From Cloacibacterium sp047601505 (lineage in GTDB: Bacteria > Bacteroidota > Bacteroidia > Flavobacteriales > Weeksellaceae): 64,000 nt of DNA. Under the pieces are notes generated by a model, which saw only the letters and a program-made list of their open reading frames with translations, did not search any database and was not told where the DNA came from. Made by a program: the position numbers and the translations under genes. The stretch's first letter is position 1. The number at the start of each line of letters is the position of its first letter. Positions 26,054 to 34,667 of the stretch are shown here, piece by piece. The stretch covers positions 2,046,001 through 2,110,000 of the forward strand of contig NZ_JASGJD010000001.1 in NCBI RefSeq assembly GCF_047601505.1, in the 5' to 3' direction.

Positions 26054-26569
26054 TTATTTTTTAATGATTTGTAGCAAATCTTTTTCAATGTATCCGCTTT
26101 CTGGTTCTTCGGTTATTCTACCAATTTCCTTGCCATACTTTTGTACGATAATAGTTGGTACTTTGGTAATGTTGTATTTTACCTCTTCACCATTTGGAGA
26201 TTGTTTTTTTCTGTTAACCGCAATAATGTGCAATTTACTTTCCGGGAATTTTGTTTCGTCTAGAATTTTCATTAATCTAGGGAAGTTTTTGTGGCTATCT
26301 CCGCACCAAGTTCCTAAGAAAACAGTGATGTTATAAGAATTTATTTTTGCTTTTTTTAATTCTGAAATCGTAGGTTTATCTGTAGGATAGATGTTGTAAC
26401 TTTCGTTGTACCAAGGTTTGTAGGGTTCTTTTTTAAATTGATTTAAAGATTGTGCTCCAAGAAGCATTTTTCCATATTCTGTAGTATCTACTTCTCTGTT
26501 TATTACTACTTTTTCGGCGCAAGAATTAAGTGTCATAACTAAAACGATTAAAGCGATTATTTTTTTCAT
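26054..26569 (-). CDS. Thioredoxin-family lipoprotein with a single active-site cysteine
   Basis: The signal peptide ends in the lipobox LNSC. The 171-residue protein then has the thioredoxin fold: ITVFLGTWCGDSHKNFPRL as the active-site helix, VNRKKQSP, and KVPTIIVQKYGKEIGRI with the cis-proline. The motif is WCGDS rather than WCxxC, so the resolving cysteine is absent. A monothiol, chaperone or redox-sensing role at the envelope is possible. It lies 17 bases downstream of the pyrophosphohydrolase gene. Confidence 0.8.
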   Translation of the reverse strand: MKKIIALIVLVMTLNSCAEKVVINREVDTTEYGKMLLGAQSLNQFKKEPYKPWYNESYNIYPTDKPTISELKKAKINSYNITVFLGTWCGDSHKNFPRLMKILDETKFPESKLHIIAVNRKKQSPNGEEVKYNITKVPTIIVQKYGKEIGRITEEPESGYIEKDLLQIIKK

Positions 26570-26585
26570 ATTTTATTAAAAGTGT

Positions 26586-27053
26586 TTATTTTTCTATAAT
26601 ATTTTTCAAATTGGCGGCAGAATAGTATTTGTTTTTAAGAACTTTATTATCCGAAATTCGGTGAACATTAAATTTGTCGCCAGATTTTTCGTAATGAGCT
26701 TCTTCGCCTTTTGTTTTGTAGTGTTCTACTGTTTCTTGTGCTTGTTCTTCGGTTTCGCAAGCTTTAGACATGTTAGAACGTTGCACTTCGTTAAATAATT
26801 CTACAAATTTTTCGCCTAAACCAAATTCTAAAACCGCTCCACTCAATACATATTGTAAATCGCAAAGAGCATCTGCAATTTCAACAATGTTATTGTCTTC
26901 AATGGCTTGTTTCAACTCATTGAGTTCTTCTTGAAGCAGAGAAACTCTTAGTTCGCATCTTTCTTTAGAAGGGATTGTTGGCGTGTTAAGAATTGGCGCA
27001 TTGAAGGTTTTATGAAATTCTGCAACTTGATTTAGACTATCTATCTTTTCCAT
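26586..27053 (-). CDS. MazG/PRA-PH-like nucleoside triphosphate pyrophosphohydrolase
   Basis: The 155-residue all-alpha protein contains the metal-binding helix pair LLQEELNELKQAIEDN (ExxE type) and EIADALCDLQYVLSGAVLEFG (ExxD type), as in MazG-like and DR2231-like NTP pyrophosphohydrolases. It probably hydrolyses non-canonical NTPs. The C-terminal part after residue 110 is divergent. Confidence 0.75.
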   Translation of the reverse strand: MEKIDSLNQVAEFHKTFNAPILNTPTIPSKERCELRVSLLQEELNELKQAIEDNNIVEIADALCDLQYVLSGAVLEFGLGEKFVELFNEVQRSNMSKACETEEQAQETVEHYKTKGEEAHYEKSGDKFNVHRISDNKVLKNKYYSAANLKNIIEK

Positions 27054-27114
27054 TAAATTTTATTTGAATTCAAAATATATAACAAAAATAGAGTTTTAAA
27101 GTTGATATAGAAAC

Positions 27115-27145
27115 AAAAGCAGCCAAAAATTTGACTGCTTTTATT
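27115..27145 (-). terminator. Terminator after the acyl-CoA dehydrogenase gene
   Basis: On the minus strand GCAGTCAA pairs with TTGGCTGC (27118-27139 region, one G-U pair), then a U-rich run. It lies about 30 bases beyond the stop at 27173. Confidence 0.7.
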
Positions 27146-27172
27146 ATTTTGTGATAATTTAAAATTTATAGA

Positions 27173-28315
27173 TTATTCTCTAGAAATTTCTCTGCCAATT
27201 ACTAATCTTTGAATTTCAGAGGTGCCTTCTCCAATAGTACAAAGTTTAGAGTCTCTGTAATATTTTTCGGCAGGAAAATCTTTTGTATAACCATATCCTC
27301 CAAAAATTTGAAGTGCATTATTGGCAATTCTTACACATGCTTCGGATGCGTATAATTTTGCCATTGCGCCTTCTTTGGTTAGTTTTTGTTTATTATTTTT
27401 TAGTTCACAAGCTCTTTTAATTAGTAATTCTGCGGCATCTATTTCTGTTGCCATATCTGCCAACATAAAATTAATTGCCTGAAAATTTGCAATTGCTTTC
27501 CCAAATTGATGTCTTTCTTTTGCATATTTTAGAGCAGCATTGTAAGCTCCTTTTGCAATACCAAGAGATAAAGCGGCGATAGAAATTCTTCCACCATCCA
27601 AAATTTTCATAGCTTGTTTGAAACCATCACCAACTTCGCCTAATCTGTGAGTGTCTGGAACTCTTACATTATCAAAAATTAATTCTGCAGTTTCAGAAGC
27701 GCGCATTCCTAATTTATTTTCTTTTTTACCCGAAGAAAAACCATTCATTCCCTTTTCCAGAACAAAAGCGGTGGAATTGTTAGGTGTTCCTTTTTCTCCT
27801 GTTCTCGTCATTACAACCGCTATATCGCCAGAAATTGCATGTGTAATAAAGTTTTTAGCACCGTTTATAATCCAATATTCTCCATCTTTTATGGCTGTAG
27901 TACTCATTCCTCCTGCATCCGAACCGGTATTGTGTTCGGTAAGTCCCCAAGCTCCAATTGTTTTTCCTGTAGCTAACTTTGGGAGCCATTTTTTGCGTTG
28001 TTCTTCATTTCCAAATTCATAAATATGATTGGTACAAAGAGAATTGTGTGCAGCAATAGAAAGCCCAATTGAAGGGTCAACTTGAGATATTTCGTCTAAA
28101 ATTGTAACATATTCGTTGTAGCCAAGTCCAGAACCACCGTATTCTTCTGGTATAATAATTCCCATAAAGCCCATATCTCCCATTTGATGGAAAAGTTCTT
28201 TCGGAAAGGTTTGGCTTTCGTCCCATTCCATGATGTGTGGACGTATGTTGATTTCTGCAAAATCTCTTGCTGTTTCTGCAATCATTTTAAAATTATCCAT
28301 AGTTTCTGTTTGCAT
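27173..28315 (-). CDS. Acyl-CoA dehydrogenase
   Basis: The 380-residue FAD enzyme oxidises short- or medium-chain acyl-CoA at the alpha-beta bond. Domains in order are the helical N-terminus (QTETMDNFKMIAETARDFAE), the beta domain with WGLTEHNTGSDAGGM and the C-terminal FAD/dimer domain with QIFGGYGYTKDFPAEKYYRD. The catalytic base is probably the Glu in GEGTSEIQRL. The start at 28315 removes an unlikely hydrophobic N-terminal extension reaching 28360. Substrate chain length cannot be read from sequence. Confidence 0.9.
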   Translation of the reverse strand: MQTETMDNFKMIAETARDFAEINIRPHIMEWDESQTFPKELFHQMGDMGFMGIIIPEEYGGSGLGYNEYVTILDEISQVDPSIGLSIAAHNSLCTNHIYEFGNEEQRKKWLPKLATGKTIGAWGLTEHNTGSDAGGMSTTAIKDGEYWIINGAKNFITHAISGDIAVVMTRTGEKGTPNNSTAFVLEKGMNGFSSGKKENKLGMRASETAELIFDNVRVPDTHRLGEVGDGFKQAMKILDGGRISIAALSLGIAKGAYNAALKYAKERHQFGKAIANFQAINFMLADMATEIDAAELLIKRACELKNNKQKLTKEGAMAKLYASEACVRIANNALQIFGGYGYTKDFPAEKYYRDSKLCTIGEGTSEIQRLVIGREISRE

Positions 28316-28485
28316 TTGAAATAGTTTTTTCAAATATAAATAAAAGAAAATAATTCTCAATTTTTTAAAAATTCATTAGTTTAGGAAGTATTAAATAAAA
28401 TTCATAATAAAACTTTCAATAATTTGAAATTTATAATGGATAGTATTATTTTTAATTTATAATTTTGCTTCAAGACTTACTATAA

Positions 28486-29262
28486 ATGAAGAAATTACTA
28501 TTTTTTGCAATTTTGCCATTGGTAAATTTTGCACAAATTCCCTCAGGTTATTATGATGGAACTACCGGTTTAACGGGGTACGCTCTTAAATCTAAAGTTC
28601 ACGATATTATATCAAAAAAAGTGTATTCTTATACTTATGACGACCTAAAAACGTTACACGGAATTACAGATTTGGATAAATATTATGAAAATGATAATAC
28701 ATTATTAGATATTTATTCTGAAAAACCAAATGCAGCAGATGCTTATAACTATGATTTGTCTAATATTATAAGTTCTGCTTCCGCAGAAGGGCTTGGATGG
28801 AATAGAGAACATGGGATGCCTCAAAGTACTTTTTATGGTATATATCCAATGTATTCGGATATGCATTGTATTATCCCTGCTGATGCAAGAATCAATCAAT
28901 TAAGAAGTAATTATCCTTACGCAAGAAATAATGGAGCTGCTAATGATTGTAATAGTCCTAATACAACTCCTTGTACTGCAACCAATGGAAGTAAATTGGG
29001 TAAATCTACCACTCCAGGTTATACCACTCCAGTTTATGAGCCATTAGACGAATTTAAAGGAGATGTTGCAAGATATCTTTTGTATTATGTGGTGAGATAT
29101 GAAGGACATCTGGGGAATAATAATTATTTATTAGCTACTTCGCCTTTAGATGGAAACGAGGAAAGAGGATTTGAAGATTGGTATATCAATTTATTCGAAG
29201 AGAATACCTCGAGGTCAATGAGGAAAAGTTTGAAAAACGGATGGTTTTTCATAGCACTATGA
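28486..29262 (+). pseudogene. Secreted endonuclease I, 5' part of a disrupted gene
   Basis: After a signal peptide (LLFFAILPLVNFAQIP) the frame encodes most of an endonuclease I domain: YALKSKVHDIIS, GLGWNREHGMPQSTF (the metal/His site), MYSDMHCIIPADARINQLRSN, and EFKGDVARYLLYYVVRYEG. The match ends near residue 242 at GFEDWYINL. The usual ending with DPVS..E..RN..NPFIDHPE is missing, and the frame continues into unrelated sequence. An IS200/IS605-type remnant follows. The product is probably inactive. Confidence 0.8.
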
Positions 29263-29263
29263 A

Positions 29264-29537
29264 AAAAAAATCAGTGAAATTTGTATGAAAGTAAAAAGTA
29301 TAACAGCGAAGGAAATATTTAGGAGATTTCCTGAAGTCAAGTTAAAATTATGGGGTGGGAATTTTTGGACAAGTGGTTATTATGCAAATACGGTTGGACA
29401 ATATGGAAACAAAGATGTTATCAAGAAATACATTGAGAATCAAGGAAAAGAAGTGAAATATCAAAAAGTGTACGATGGACAACTTACACTTTTTGACGAC
29501 TAATACTTCGGGGCTCTGCCCCGGGGTAGTTTATTAC
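29264..29537 (+). mobile_element. IS200/IS605-family insertion sequence remnant
   Basis: The segment holds the C-terminal half of a Y1 (HUH) transposase. Its right end has a hairpin, CGGGGC-TCT-GCCCCG (29509-29523), typical of the subterminal hairpins these elements use. The left boundary is unclear: the sequence leaves endonuclease homology near 29210, and the transposase N-terminus with its HUH motif is missing. The element can no longer move by itself. Confidence 0.75.
29285..29503 (+). pseudogene. Transposase TnpA fragment (Y1_Tnp, C-terminal part)
   Basis: The 72-residue frame KSITAKEIFRRFPEVKLKLW then GGNFWTSGYYANTVGQYGN matches the C-terminal part of IS200/IS605 transposases, including the helix with the catalytic Tyr (GYY region) and the C-terminal QLTLF tail. 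About 70 N-terminal residues with the HUH metal site are absent. Confidence 0.8.
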
Positions 29538-30051
29538 AAATTCTCCGCCACTTACTTATACGGGAAGTCAATATGTAGAATTGGCTTACGGACAAAAATA
29601 TTTAAAAACAATTTCTACTAATAATTATGATATGGGCTTTGAAACGGTAGATGGTGTTGGTTTACCCGATGTGAGTAATTCTAATGGAAATATGTCTTTA
29701 TATAGAAATACCAATGTTAAAGACCCTAATTTAAGTTTTACCATGACAGAGTGGACTGGCTATCCTTCTAATTACACAATAGGTTTAGGAACTTTTTTAG
29801 CGACAAGCGAATCAATTGTTAAAGGATTAAATTTATCTATATATCCTAATCCTACATCTAATTTGATATATGTGAAAGGAGAAAATTTAAATAGAATTTC
29901 AAAAGCAGAAGTTTACGATTTTACAGGTAAATTAATTATGAAATTAGATAAGCCTTTTACTGTTGATAATTACATAGATGTTTCTTCATTGAGCTACGGT
30001 AATTATATTTTGAAAGTAGACGAAGAATCTTTTAAATTTATTAAGAAATAA
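29530..30051 (+). pseudogene. Disrupted endonuclease gene, 3' part with type IX secretion sorting domain
   Basis: The frame is open from just after a TAG at 29527-29529. It reads NSPPLTYTGSQYVELAYGQK, then SLYRNTNVKDPNLSFTMTEW and GLGTF, which resembles the end of a lamin-tail-like domain often found after secreted endonucleases. It ends with a T9SS type A sorting domain: LNLSIYPNPTSNLIYVKGE to GNYILKVDEESFKFIKK. No ATG is placed well, so this is most simply the tail of the 28486 gene. It could instead be the end of a different gene fused by deletion. Confidence 0.7.
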
Positions 30052-30100
30052 TTTAAATATATAATTTCTATTTATATATTTGTATTAAATTGAATTTAAA

Positions 30101-30118
30101 ATACGTAATATTGCGTAT
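30101..30118. promoter_or_regulatory. Near-perfect palindrome ATACGTAATATTGCGTAT
   Basis: The 18-base sequence reads the same on both strands except for one mismatched pair. The half-site CGTATTG recurs at 30302-30308 within the promoter of the next operon. It could be a binding site for a dimeric regulator; none is identified. Confidence 0.4.
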
Positions 30119-30248
30119 TGAAATAGAAAAGAAAATTTTAGAAATTTGGTTAAATAATTAAACTCAAATTATTTAATTGTAAAATATACATCTTTATTTC
30201 TTTACATTTAAAAGAGAATAGAAGATTGTTTTTATTGGTTTTGATTTT

Positions 30249-30279
30249 GAATAGCTGCTTTTCGCAGCTATTCTTTTTA
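30249..30279 (+). terminator. Strong intrinsic terminator in the gap before the secreted-paralog operon
   Basis: GAATAGCTGC (30249-30258) pairs perfectly with GCAGCTATTC (30264-30273), followed by T-rich DNA. It ends transcription from the endonuclease remnant or from a short transcript starting after the -7 box TATATTTG at 30075-30082. Confidence 0.8.
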
Positions 30280-30288
30280 TTTATTAAA

Positions 30289-30337
30289 TTACGTAAAAAT
30301 ACGTATTGTGTTACAAAATAAAAATTTTGTACCTTTG
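30289..30337 (+). promoter_or_regulatory. Promoter with overlapping palindromes for the secreted-paralog operon
   Basis: TTG (30306-30308), 21 bases, TACCTTTG (30330-30337) are an excellent Bacteroidota promoter. Two 8-bp palindromes, TTACGTAA (30289-30296) and ATACGTAT (30299-30306), lie beside and over the TTG element, as expected for an operator. Confidence 0.7.
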
Positions 30338-30383
30338 TGGCAAGATTTTTGATTAAGTCTTAAAAACACAAAAAAACACACAA

Positions 30384-31190
30384 ATGATGAATAAACTATA
30401 CTCTGGTATAGCAAGTCTTGTATTTGCTATGTCAAGTGCACAACATGTTGGTATAGGAGCACAAATTTTTGATGATTCAGAAGTTTTAAAAGTTGCTTCT
30501 AACGACAAAGGAGTATTAATTCCTAATATTGATATTCCAAATCTAAATGCAGGTACTCCTGTTAATTCTCCTGCTAATTCTCTTTTAGTTTATAATACTA
30601 ATGTTTCTTCTGGAAAAGGCTTTTATTATTGGAAAGATAATAAATGGAATCCTTTGGTAGATTCTTCTAATATTTACAAGTTACTCGGTATTACACGTTC
30701 GGAAAGTGTAGTTTCTACAAGTGGTATTACGGATAATTCATATAATGGAGCTCAAACTTATTCTATAGGAGAAAGCCCTTCTTCACATGATTGGCAATTA
30801 ATACCAGGTCTTACAAAATCATTTAATATTTCATCAGCAAACAATAGCGTAAGTGTTGCTTCTAGTGGAATTTTGCAAGTGAATTCTTCTGGAAATTCTC
30901 TTACCTATATTTCTTATTCTATAGGAGTGTTTTTGGATGGTAAACTTGCTGGGCAAAAAAATTTCATCATTAATGGTACTGCAAATTGTCTGTTTAATGA
31001 TTATAATGTTTTCTTAACACTTACAAATCTTAGTTCTGGTGATCATACAATAGCAGTTTATGAAACCAGTAGAGTAAATTTTGGTAGCTCTTCCGAAACG
31101 ATTACTTATGGTGGAAAGGTTTCTAGTTGCAGTAATATTAGCAACAGTATGGATAAGTCTATTCTTAACATTCAAATAACTGAAAAATAG
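30384..31190 (+). CDS. Secreted protein of unknown function, paralog 1 of 3
   Basis: The 268-residue protein has a signal peptide (ending near SSAQ). Its N-terminal module has EVLKVASNDKGVLIPNIDIP and later LLVYNTNVSSGKGFYYWKDN, the pattern of the KGxLxPR/VYNT-YYW modules seen in many flavobacterial surface and fibre-like proteins. The C-terminal domain has beta-strand alternation, two cysteines (TANCLF and SSCSN), and the motif VFLDGKLAGQKNF. Shared motifs with the next two genes show recent family expansion. It is first in a three-gene operon. Confidence 0.75.
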   Translation: MMNKLYSGIASLVFAMSSAQHVGIGAQIFDDSEVLKVASNDKGVLIPNIDIPNLNAGTPVNSPANSLLVYNTNVSSGKGFYYWKDNKWNPLVDSSNIYKLLGITRSESVVSTSGITDNSYNGAQTYSIGESPSSHDWQLIPGLTKSFNISSANNSVSVASSGILQVNSSGNSLTYISYSIGVFLDGKLAGQKNFIINGTANCLFNDYNVFLTLTNLSSGDHTIAVYETSRVNFGSSSETITYGGKVSSCSNISNSMDKSILNIQITEK

Positions 31191-31199
31191 TAAAGTGTT

Positions 31200-32036
31200 A
31201 TGAAAAAGCAATTTTTTTTATTGATGATATTCTTTACTGTTAGTTATTTTTCTCAAGTAGGAATTAATACAGATTCGCCGCATTCTTCCGCAGCTTTGGA
31301 AGTATATAGTGATGATATGGGCGTTACATTTCCTAATGTAAGTTTGTCAGATTATACAGATGTATCTACCATTCATAATCCTAAAGAATCTCTTATTGTT
31401 TACAATACAAATAATAACTTATATGGCAAGAAAGGTTACTATTTTTGGAATGGTACAAAATGGGATTATTTTATAAATGAAGTTAATCAATCGAATATAA
31501 CAAACCACACTAGATATTATTCTGGTTTATCTCAAGAGAAATTTACTTTTTATAAATCTTCAAATCAATTTTATGGAGAAGTAAATCATTCAATAGGAGA
31601 GGTTATTACAGCAAATCCTACTTGGACAGTAGTTTCTGGTCTTACGAAGAATATTACAATTGATAGAGCTAACAATCAGTCTCTTGTTACAATTACTGGG
31701 ATGATTCAAGCTAACAATTCTAATGCAAGTGGAAGATTAACAACTAGTTTTGGTTTTTTTGTTGATGATAAACTCGTAGATATAAAGCCTGTTTTTATGG
31801 ATTTTGACCAGGCGTGTGCTTTTAGAGAATTTACCATTTATGCAATTGTGAACAATCTTTCGGTTGGGAACCATGTTGTTAAATTCGCTATTAGAAATAG
31901 AGCTTTAACTTCATCTCAAAATGATTTGAGCGTTACTTTCGGAGGAAAGAATCCTTCTTCTTCTTGTTCTAACGTTTCAGATGATGAAGCTAAGCTAAGT
32001 TCGACAATTTATATTAATCAACCTTATCAATTCTAA
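31200..32036 (+). CDS. Secreted protein of unknown function, paralog 2 of 3
   Basis: The 278-residue protein starts with a signal peptide (FFLLMIFFTVSYFSQ) and AALEVYSDDMGVTFPNVSLS, then LIVYNTNNNLYGKKGYYFWN. The C-terminal domain repeats the family pattern: FFVDDKLVDIKPVF, QACAF, NNLSVGNHVVKFA, VTFGGK and SSCSNVSDD. Conservation of the two cysteines suggests a disulfide outside the cytoplasm. Ten bases separate it from paralog 1. Confidence 0.75.
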   Translation: MKKQFFLLMIFFTVSYFSQVGINTDSPHSSAALEVYSDDMGVTFPNVSLSDYTDVSTIHNPKESLIVYNTNNNLYGKKGYYFWNGTKWDYFINEVNQSNITNHTRYYSGLSQEKFTFYKSSNQFYGEVNHSIGEVITANPTWTVVSGLTKNITIDRANNQSLVTITGMIQANNSNASGRLTTSFGFFVDDKLVDIKPVFMDFDQACAFREFTIYAIVNNLSVGNHVVKFAIRNRALTSSQNDLSVTFGGKNPSSSCSNVSDDEAKLSSTIYINQPYQF

Positions 32037-32041
32037 ACACA

Positions 32042-32839
32042 ATGAAAACTAAAATTTCTATATTATTAACAAGTATTTTATTTAACTTATCAATAGCTCA
32101 GGTATTAATTACTACCAATGCAGAGTTGTATAATAAACCAGATGATTCTTCAATATTACAGATTGCGGATAATAATAAAGGTTTTTTGTTGCCAAGATTA
32201 ACATCAAGTTCTAAAATCTCTTCACCTGTAGAAAGTGTAGTTTTTTATAATCTTGCTTCCGGAAAATTTAATTTTTGGTCTCAAAGCAATTGGAATAGAA
32301 TGTTTGAAACACAAGATGCTGCAAGTATAATAGATGTTACCAGAAATTTTGTGGGCAAATCTAATTCTAAAACTACTATTACAAGCTTTCCTAATACAAT
32401 GCCAAGCTTTACTTTAGGCTCTGGAACAACTGGCTGGACGGACCTTAATGTTTCTACAACTATAACGGTTAATAAAACTTCAAATACTAATTTGGTAACT
32501 GTAGAAGGAATGTCTCAAATTAATAACACCGAAAATGCTTCGTCATTTCAGTTTGCAATAGGGATTTTTGTTGATAATGAATTAAAAGTTGTTAGAAAAT
32601 TTAATTCTTTTTCATCTAATTCAACTTGTGTTTGGAAGAAATTTAACGTTTCAGGAGTTTTTGAAAACCTTTCTGTAGGAAATCATTCGGTGAAGGTTTA
32701 TGCTTACAATTTACCTAAAATGTCGAATAATTATTCCAATATTACATACGGAGGAGCAGCCTCAAATAGTTGTGATAATCTGAACGAAGACATGGCAAGA
32801 ATATTCATTACGGCTCAAGTTGCAGAAACGGGTAATTAA
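32042..32839 (+). CDS. Secreted protein of unknown function, paralog 3 of 3
   Basis: The 265-residue protein has a signal peptide ending in SIAQ, then SSILQIADNNKGFLLPRLTS, VVFYNLASGKFNFWSQSNW, and the C-terminal family pattern IFVDNELKVVRKF, STCVW, ENLSVGNHSVKVYA, ITYGGA and NSCDNLNED. It is six bases from paralog 2. No T9SS tail is evident in any of the three, so they may use ordinary Sec export. It overlaps the convergent helix-hairpin-helix gene by four bases. Confidence 0.75.
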   Translation: MKTKISILLTSILFNLSIAQVLITTNAELYNKPDDSSILQIADNNKGFLLPRLTSSSKISSPVESVVFYNLASGKFNFWSQSNWNRMFETQDAASIIDVTRNFVGKSNSKTTITSFPNTMPSFTLGSGTTGWTDLNVSTTITVNKTSNTNLVTVEGMSQINNTENASSFQFAIGIFVDNELKVVRKFNSFSSNSTCVWKKFNVSGVFENLSVGNHSVKVYAYNLPKMSNNYSNITYGGAASNSCDNLNEDMARIFITAQVAETGN

Positions 32840-34180
32840 TAATTTTGGAGATAAAGCTTCATTTTAGCTTCATCTTCAGGTTTAGCTTTAAGTTTTTTGA
32901 AAATTTCTTTCTCACTAGGAAAAGAAACTCTTAAAAATAAAATTTTATTGGCGTAGTATTTAAAATAGGGGTGGTTTTTTAACCATTCCTCCGAAACATT
33001 CAAAAGGTTGTATTTGTGAATGTTATCATTAGTTAGCGGAGAGGTTGTAATCAATTTTTCCGCTATATTTTTGTCTATATTATACGTTTCTAAAATCTGA
33101 TTTTTGTTAACAAAACCTCCTAATTTATTTCTAAAACCAATATAACTTGCTGCCGCTTTTTCGTCAAAGCCAAATTCAATTAATTGTGCAAAAGTAATTT
33201 TGTTGAGGTCTGTTTTGCTAAAATCAGTTTTTGAAATTGCTGTTTTTGTTGAATTTGAAGATGTATTTTGTATATTATTTTGAGGAATTATAAGTTTAAT
33301 ATAAGGTTTCAGTTCATTGAATTTTTCAGCAGAAATCACAAAACATTTTTCAATGTCTTCTAAAGATTTGAAGCTTCCTTTCAAGTTTTTGTCTCTATAA
33401 TTAACAATTACATTTGCTTGTTTTTCGCTGAAGCCTAGTTTTTGCCAACCAATAGCATTTAATTCATTTGGATTGAACTCAAAATAATTTATTTTTGTTT
33501 TTTCTGAAACAAATTTTCTTTTATTTTCTTCAAAATTTTCAGGAGTTTTTTCGGGTAAAATAAGGTAAGAATGCAATTTTGAATAGTTTTCGTCACTTAT
33601 AATGAAGCATTCTTTAAATTTTTCTTTGCTTACGAAGCTTCCGCCCAAATAGTTTTTGTATTTTACAATTGCAGCAGCTTGTTTTTCAGAAAATCCCATG
33701 TTTTGCCAATCGGATTCTGAGTATAAATCAGCGATTGAATTTTCTGGAAATTTTAAGTTCTTTTTTCTCAAATTTCGAATAATAATTGTCAGAAAAACCT
33801 TTTCGAGATGAGGTTTCTGGTAATAGAATGTAGGATTCTATTTGTTCGAATTTTTCTTCTGAAATTGCATAGCACTTTCTAAGTTGTTCTTTAGATTCAA
33901 AGTTTCCGCCAACAATATTTTTGTACTTTAAAATGGTTTTTACTTGTTTTTCAGAAAAACCTAATTTTTGCCATTGTTTTGCATCTAATTCGTTTGGATT
34001 GAATTCTGATAAGAGTACAGAATTTTCTGTAGGCGAAGTAAATTCTAATTTTGGGAAATCATTTACTTTTTTAGACTTGTAAAGGTCATAAAATATTTGA
34101 AAAATTATTACAAAACCAGCAAATAGAGCTAAGGAAATGTATTGTCTTTTTCTAATTTGGTGAGGAAGTTTTGGTTTCAT
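32836..34180 (-). pseudogene. Membrane-anchored helix-hairpin-helix (ComEA-like) protein, frameshifted
   Basis: Two overlapping frames form one gene. The first (34180 to 33728) has an N-terminal transmembrane helix and the repeat FNPNELDAKQWQKLGFSEKQ. The second (from about 33771 to 32836) continues with WQNMGFSEKQAAAIVKYKNY, another FNPNEL repeat and FAQLIEFGFDEKAAASYIGF, giving four helix-hairpin-helix units in all. The frames switch at an A6 run (GAGAAAAAAGAAC on the coding strand); one A fewer restores a single protein of about 447 residues. ComEA-like units bind DNA, but the role here is unknown. Confidence 0.75.
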
Positions 34181-34245
34181 TTGGTTATAGTTTTATAACC
34201 AAAAATACAAATTTTTAGGAATATTGAATCAAAAATCTAAAGAAA

Positions 34246-34590
34246 TTATGCTTCTTCTTTATCTGTTAATGAATTTTTAAGCTTAATTAACTCCGATTTT
34301 ACGTATTCTAAACGGTCTATCATTTCTACCGCTTCATTTATTTTTTTGTTGGTAGTAAGAGCAATTCTGGCACCATCTAAAGTGTAACCTTTCTCTTTTA
34401 CCAAGTGATAAATCATTTTTAGGTTTTTGATGTCTTCAGGCGTAAAGTATCGGTTCCCTTTTTTGTTTTTTTTAGGTTTGATAATAGGGAATTCTTGTTC
34501 CCAATATCTTATTAATGAAGCATTTACATCAAATGCTTTAGAAACTTCTCCAATAGAATAATAAAGTTTGTCTGGTAAGTTGAGTTTCAT
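34246..34590 (-). CDS. MerR-family transcriptional regulator
   Basis: The 114-residue protein has the winged-helix MerR DNA-binding domain: LYYSIGEVSKAFDVNASLIR, YWEQEFPIIKPKKNKKGNRY and the second helix pair IKNLKMIYHLVKEKGYTLDGA. A short helix follows that may dimerise, and there is no effector domain. It lies upstream of the helix-hairpin-helix gene on the same strand, 65 bases away. The target is unknown. Confidence 0.88.
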   Translation of the reverse strand: MKLNLPDKLYYSIGEVSKAFDVNASLIRYWEQEFPIIKPKKNKKGNRYFTPEDIKNLKMIYHLVKEKGYTLDGARIALTTNKKINEAVEMIDRLEYVKSELIKLKNSLTDKEEA

Positions 34591-34667
34591 TGTGAAATAA
34601 AATAGAAATTCAAAGATAAAAAATTTTTTGTTCTTTTGGTCAAATCGTAACTTGCCAAAAAAATTTT

